Shown here one piece after another: positions 61,984 through 64,000 of a stretch of DNA of 64,000 bases; the stretch's first letter is position 1, and each line of letters begins with the position of its first letter. Both the position numbers and the translations under genes were made by a program. The notes under the pieces are model-generated. The model did not search any database. It was not told the origin of the DNA and saw nothing but the letters and a program-made list of their open reading frames with translations. Source of the DNA: Streptomyces sp. HB132 (GTDB lineage: Bacteria > Actinomycetota > Actinomycetes > Streptomycetales > Streptomycetaceae); NCBI RefSeq assembly GCF_016909575.1, contig NZ_JAFBGA010000023.1, positions 23,327 through 87,326 of the forward strand, read 5' to 3'.

Positions 61984-62703
61984 ATGAGCACCATTCGAGG
62001 AGCCAGGGAACGTGCCCGCGTCGAAGTCGCGGCGGCGATCAAGGACGAGGCCAGGAAGCAGCTCGCCGCGGAGGGAGCCGCGAAACTCTCCCTTCGTGCC
62101 GTGGCCCGTGAGCTCGGTATGGCCTCCTCCGCGCTCTACCGCTACTTCCCCAGCCGGGACGACCTGCTGACCGCCCTCATCGTCGACGCCTACGACGCGG
62201 TGGGCGAAGCCGCCGAGGAGGCGCTCCCGGACGCCGGTGGCACCCCCGGCCCGCATCCCGCCCGGTGGGTCGCGGTCGCCTGCGCCGTGCGGGACTGGGC
62301 TCTCGCGCACCCGCACGAGTACGCGCTGATCTACGGCTCGCCCGTCCCCGGTTACACGGCCCCGCAGGACACCGTCGGTCCCGCCTCCCGTGTGGGTCTG
62401 GTCCTCATCGGCCTCGTACGCGACGCCCACCGCACCGAGGGCCTCGCGGTTCCCCCGCTCGCCGCCGAACTGCGGCCCGAGGCCGTGCGGATGGCCGCGG
62501 ACCTGGCCGAAGACCTCCCGCCGGCCGTCGTGGTGGCCCTGGTCGCCGCATGGGCCCAGATCTTCGGGCTGGTCTCCTTCGAGATCTTCGGACAGTTCAA
62601 CCGGCTGGTCGAGGCGCGTGAACCTCTCTTCCGGCGAGCCGTTCACGAACTCGGGCGCTCCGTGGGTCTGCTGGACGGCCGCCCCGCAGGCGCAGGGGGC
62701 TGA
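61984..62703 (+). CDS. TetR family transcriptional regulator
   Basis: 239 residues. The helix-turn-helix is LSLRAVARELGMASSALYRYFPSRDDLLTALI at about 35-66, preceded by a basic N-terminal stretch. The C-terminal domain (WVAVACAVRDWALAHPHEYALIYGSPVPGY) belongs to the TetR_C_33-like group. It is divergent from the F420-oxidoreductase gene and probably represses it and itself through the two matching palindromes. Confidence 0.9.
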   Translation: MSTIRGARERARVEVAAAIKDEARKQLAAEGAAKLSLRAVARELGMASSALYRYFPSRDDLLTALIVDAYDAVGEAAEEALPDAGGTPGPHPARWVAVACAVRDWALAHPHEYALIYGSPVPGYTAPQDTVGPASRVGLVLIGLVRDAHRTEGLAVPPLAAELRPEAVRMAADLAEDLPPAVVVALVAAWAQIFGLVSFEIFGQFNRLVEAREPLFRRAVHELGRSVGLLDGRPAGAGG

Positions 62704-62842
62704 GGCGGGGCGCAACCCGTCGTGCGCGCCCTAAGGGCTGTCCCGCAAGGGACTTGGAGGGACAGGTGGCTTGAGTCTGGCGAGGCTGGTGTGGGCGGAT
62801 AGTGTGGAGTGGCTTATCGGAGTGCCGGTCTTGGGGGGACGA

Positions 62843-63154
62843 GTGGGGCGCAGCAGGCTGCCTGTGGAGAATGCAGGCAACGGCGATCTCTGTCTCTTCA
62901 TCGAGCCATACGGCGAGGACTTCTATCTGAAGCCCGGTGAGGTCTTCACGGTCGCGCCTGAAGCCGAGGGGATCGATGTCTGGTTCTCCACCCTCGTCTG
63001 GGAGGGAGGCATCACGGTGTGGCCTTATGAGGACGGGGACCCGACCAGGATTATCCTGGAGTACACCGTGACGGACGCCAACGGCAACCGGCTGGAGTGC
63101 GGTCACCAGAGGCCTCCGAAGCCTGCTGGCTCTGATGTGGCTGAGCTGGGTTGA
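62843..63154 (+). CDS. Hypothetical protein, about 103 aa
   Basis: Not recognised by name. The product is acidic and strand-rich (VENAGNGDLCLFIEPYGEDFYLKPGE, VWEGGITVWPYEDGD), with one small all-beta domain likely. GTG at 62843 with GGGGGGA upstream is preferred; TTG at 62771 would add 24 residues. GC content is lower here than elsewhere, as is usual next to insertion elements. It lies 9 bp from the IS5 transposase remnant on the other strand. Confidence 0.5.
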   Translation: MGRSRLPVENAGNGDLCLFIEPYGEDFYLKPGEVFTVAPEAEGIDVWFSTLVWEGGITVWPYEDGDPTRIILEYTVTDANGNRLECGHQRPPKPAGSDVAELG

Positions 63155-63163
63155 CCCTCGCCG

Positions 63164-63557
63164 TCACTGGGTCAGGGCGAGATTCTGCAGCTGGGCGATG
63201 CCCAGCATCGCGTGGTGGACGCCGTCACCTCTGAGGCGGCAGTCACGGAGGATCTTCCACGTCTTCATACGGGCGAAGACGTGCTCGACACGGGCTCGGA
63301 CCTGCTTGTGAGACCTGTTGTGTTCTTCCTTCCAGGGCGTGAGTTCGGCCTGTCCGCGCTCACGGCGGTGGGGGATCACAAGGCCGGTCCCTGGATAGCC
63401 GCCGTCTGCAATCGTGACTGCGCGACCGACGGCGGCCTTGGCGCCCGACTCCTCCCATGCCTTGCAGTCGTTGCGGTTTCCGGGCAGCGGCCGGCCGACA
63501 ACCACTACCCGGCGGGTGTCCGCGTCGATGACCACCTGGGACTGCTGCACGCGTAGG
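63164..63557 (-). pseudogene. IS5-family transposase, C-terminal remnant cut by an IS3-family element
   Basis: About 128 residues: SQVVIDADTRRVVVVG, GRPLPGNRNDCKAWEESGAK, ADGGYPGTGLVIPHRR and EHVFARMKTWKILRDCRL. These are the later DDE_Tnp_4 blocks, including the second and third catalytic acids, of a streptomycete IS5-family transposase. The N-terminal half with the first aspartate is missing on this side because a different element begins at 63558. The frame runs straight up to the junction. Confidence 0.85.
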
Positions 63558-64000
63558 TGACAGTGGGGTTATGCAGCCAGGGCTGCGGGTGGGGTCATGA
63601 TGGCTTCGTACTCGACGGGGGTCAATCGGGCCAGGCGTTTCTGGCGTCGGCGCCGGTGGTAGGTGCGCTCGATCCAGGTCACGATCGCGAGCCGTAGTTC
63701 CTGGCGGGTGGCCCAGGTACGGCGGTCCAGGACGTTCTTCTGCAGCAGCGCGAAGAAGCTCTCCATGGCCGCGTTGTCGCCTGCGGCACCGACTCTCCCC
63801 ATCGATCCGAACATGCTGTGACGTGCGAGAACGGCGACGAATTTCCGTGAGCGAAATTGCGACCCGCGATCGGAATGAACGATGCATCGAGCGACCTGGC
63901 CCCGGCGGGCCACCGCGGATTCAAGAGCCCTCACGGCGAGGCTGGACTTCATCCGGGCGTCGATGGAATAGCCCACGATGCGGCCGGAGTACACATCCTT
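63558..64000 (-). mobile_element. IS3-family insertion sequence (right part; continues beyond the window)
   Basis: The element appears to start with TGACAGTGGGGTTA at 63558, 11 bp before the transposase stop codon, and runs off the window edge. TG at the tip fits the TG...CA ends of IS3 elements. It is inserted into an IS5-family transposase gene. The other end and the target duplication are outside the window. Confidence 0.7.
63569..64000 (-). CDS. IS3-family transposase OrfB, C-terminal part (cut by window edge)
   Basis: 143 residues of the rve integrase core: DVYSGRIVGYSIDARMKSSL, then the second acid in HSDRGSQFRS and the third in DNAAMESFFALLQKNVLD, and the family ending YHRRRRQKRLARLTPVEYE. 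The first catalytic aspartate lies outside or right at the edge. It is made by frameshifting from OrfA in most IS3 elements; OrfA is not in the window. Confidence 0.93.
   Translation of the reverse strand, partial: KDVYSGRIVGYSIDARMKSSLAVRALESAVARRGQVARCIVHSDRGSQFRSRKFVAVLARHSMFGSMGRVGAAGDNAAMESFFALLQKNVLDRRTWATRQELRLAIVTWIERTYHRRRRQKRLARLTPVEYEAIMTPPAALAA

Overview
The window is high-GC DNA with the codon habits of a streptomycete: third positions are nearly all G or C, GTG starts are frequent, and start and stop codons often overlap as GTGA or ATGA. The families also fit Streptomyces: DUF6421, DUF6986 and DUF5134 proteins, an F420-type oxidoreductase, a bxl-like xylobiose locus and a FUSC protein. 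No database search was possible, so product names rest on motifs, domain order and family knowledge. I saw no rRNA, tRNA or CRISPR array.

Positions 1 to about 18,100 are the right-hand part of a nonribosomal peptide/polyketide-type biosynthetic cluster that continues to the left of the window. In order they hold: the end of a 3-hydroxyacyl-CoA dehydrogenase, a free-standing acyl carrier protein (ACP), a zinc-type aminoacyl-tRNA-synthetase-like ligase, a PCP-C-AT protein and a cysteine-dioxygenase-like cupin. A strong two-way terminator follows. Then come genes on the minus strand: an NRPS whose serine-type adenylation domain is split by an FkbM-type methyltransferase and which ends in PCP-TE, a threonine-synthase-like PLP enzyme, and a heterodimeric ABC exporter. 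A plus-strand operon with an acyl-CoA dehydrogenase and a lone condensation domain closes the cluster. The carrier protein, ligase and two dehydrogenases look like a route to an aminomalonyl- (or related) ACP building block in which a synthetase-like ligase replaces the usual adenylation domain. That set, the PCP-C-AT protein and the split serine module are the most unusual content here.

Positions 18,100 to 31,500 are ordinary chromosome: a FUSC membrane protein, a lactonase-like propeller, a CbiX-like protein, a BadF-type sugar kinase, uracil-DNA glycosylase, a saccharopine-dehydrogenase-like protein, an APC permease with a universal stress protein, and a BNR-repeat protein. From 29.8 to 37.2 kb lies a bxlR-bxlEFGA-like locus: a LacI regulator, sugar ABC importer genes and a GH3 glycosidase, with matching CGAAACWTTCG operator candidates at both ends. 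From 37.5 to 44.1 kb are small regulatory and housekeeping genes.

From 44.2 to 47.6 kb a DUF6421 protein, an SDR and a threonine-aldolase-like enzyme form a tightly coupled operon. A transglutaminase-like protein, a B3/4-domain protein, an acyltransferase, a thioredoxin, a flavin reductase with a possible leader peptide, and the etfBA pair follow. A LacI/ROK pair flanks a perfect operator palindrome, and an ATPase-NUDIX fusion, an M20 peptidase, a geranylgeranyl-reductase-family flavoprotein and a TetR/F420-oxidoreductase pair come next. The right edge is a nested insertion: an IS3-family element sitting inside an IS5-family transposase gene.
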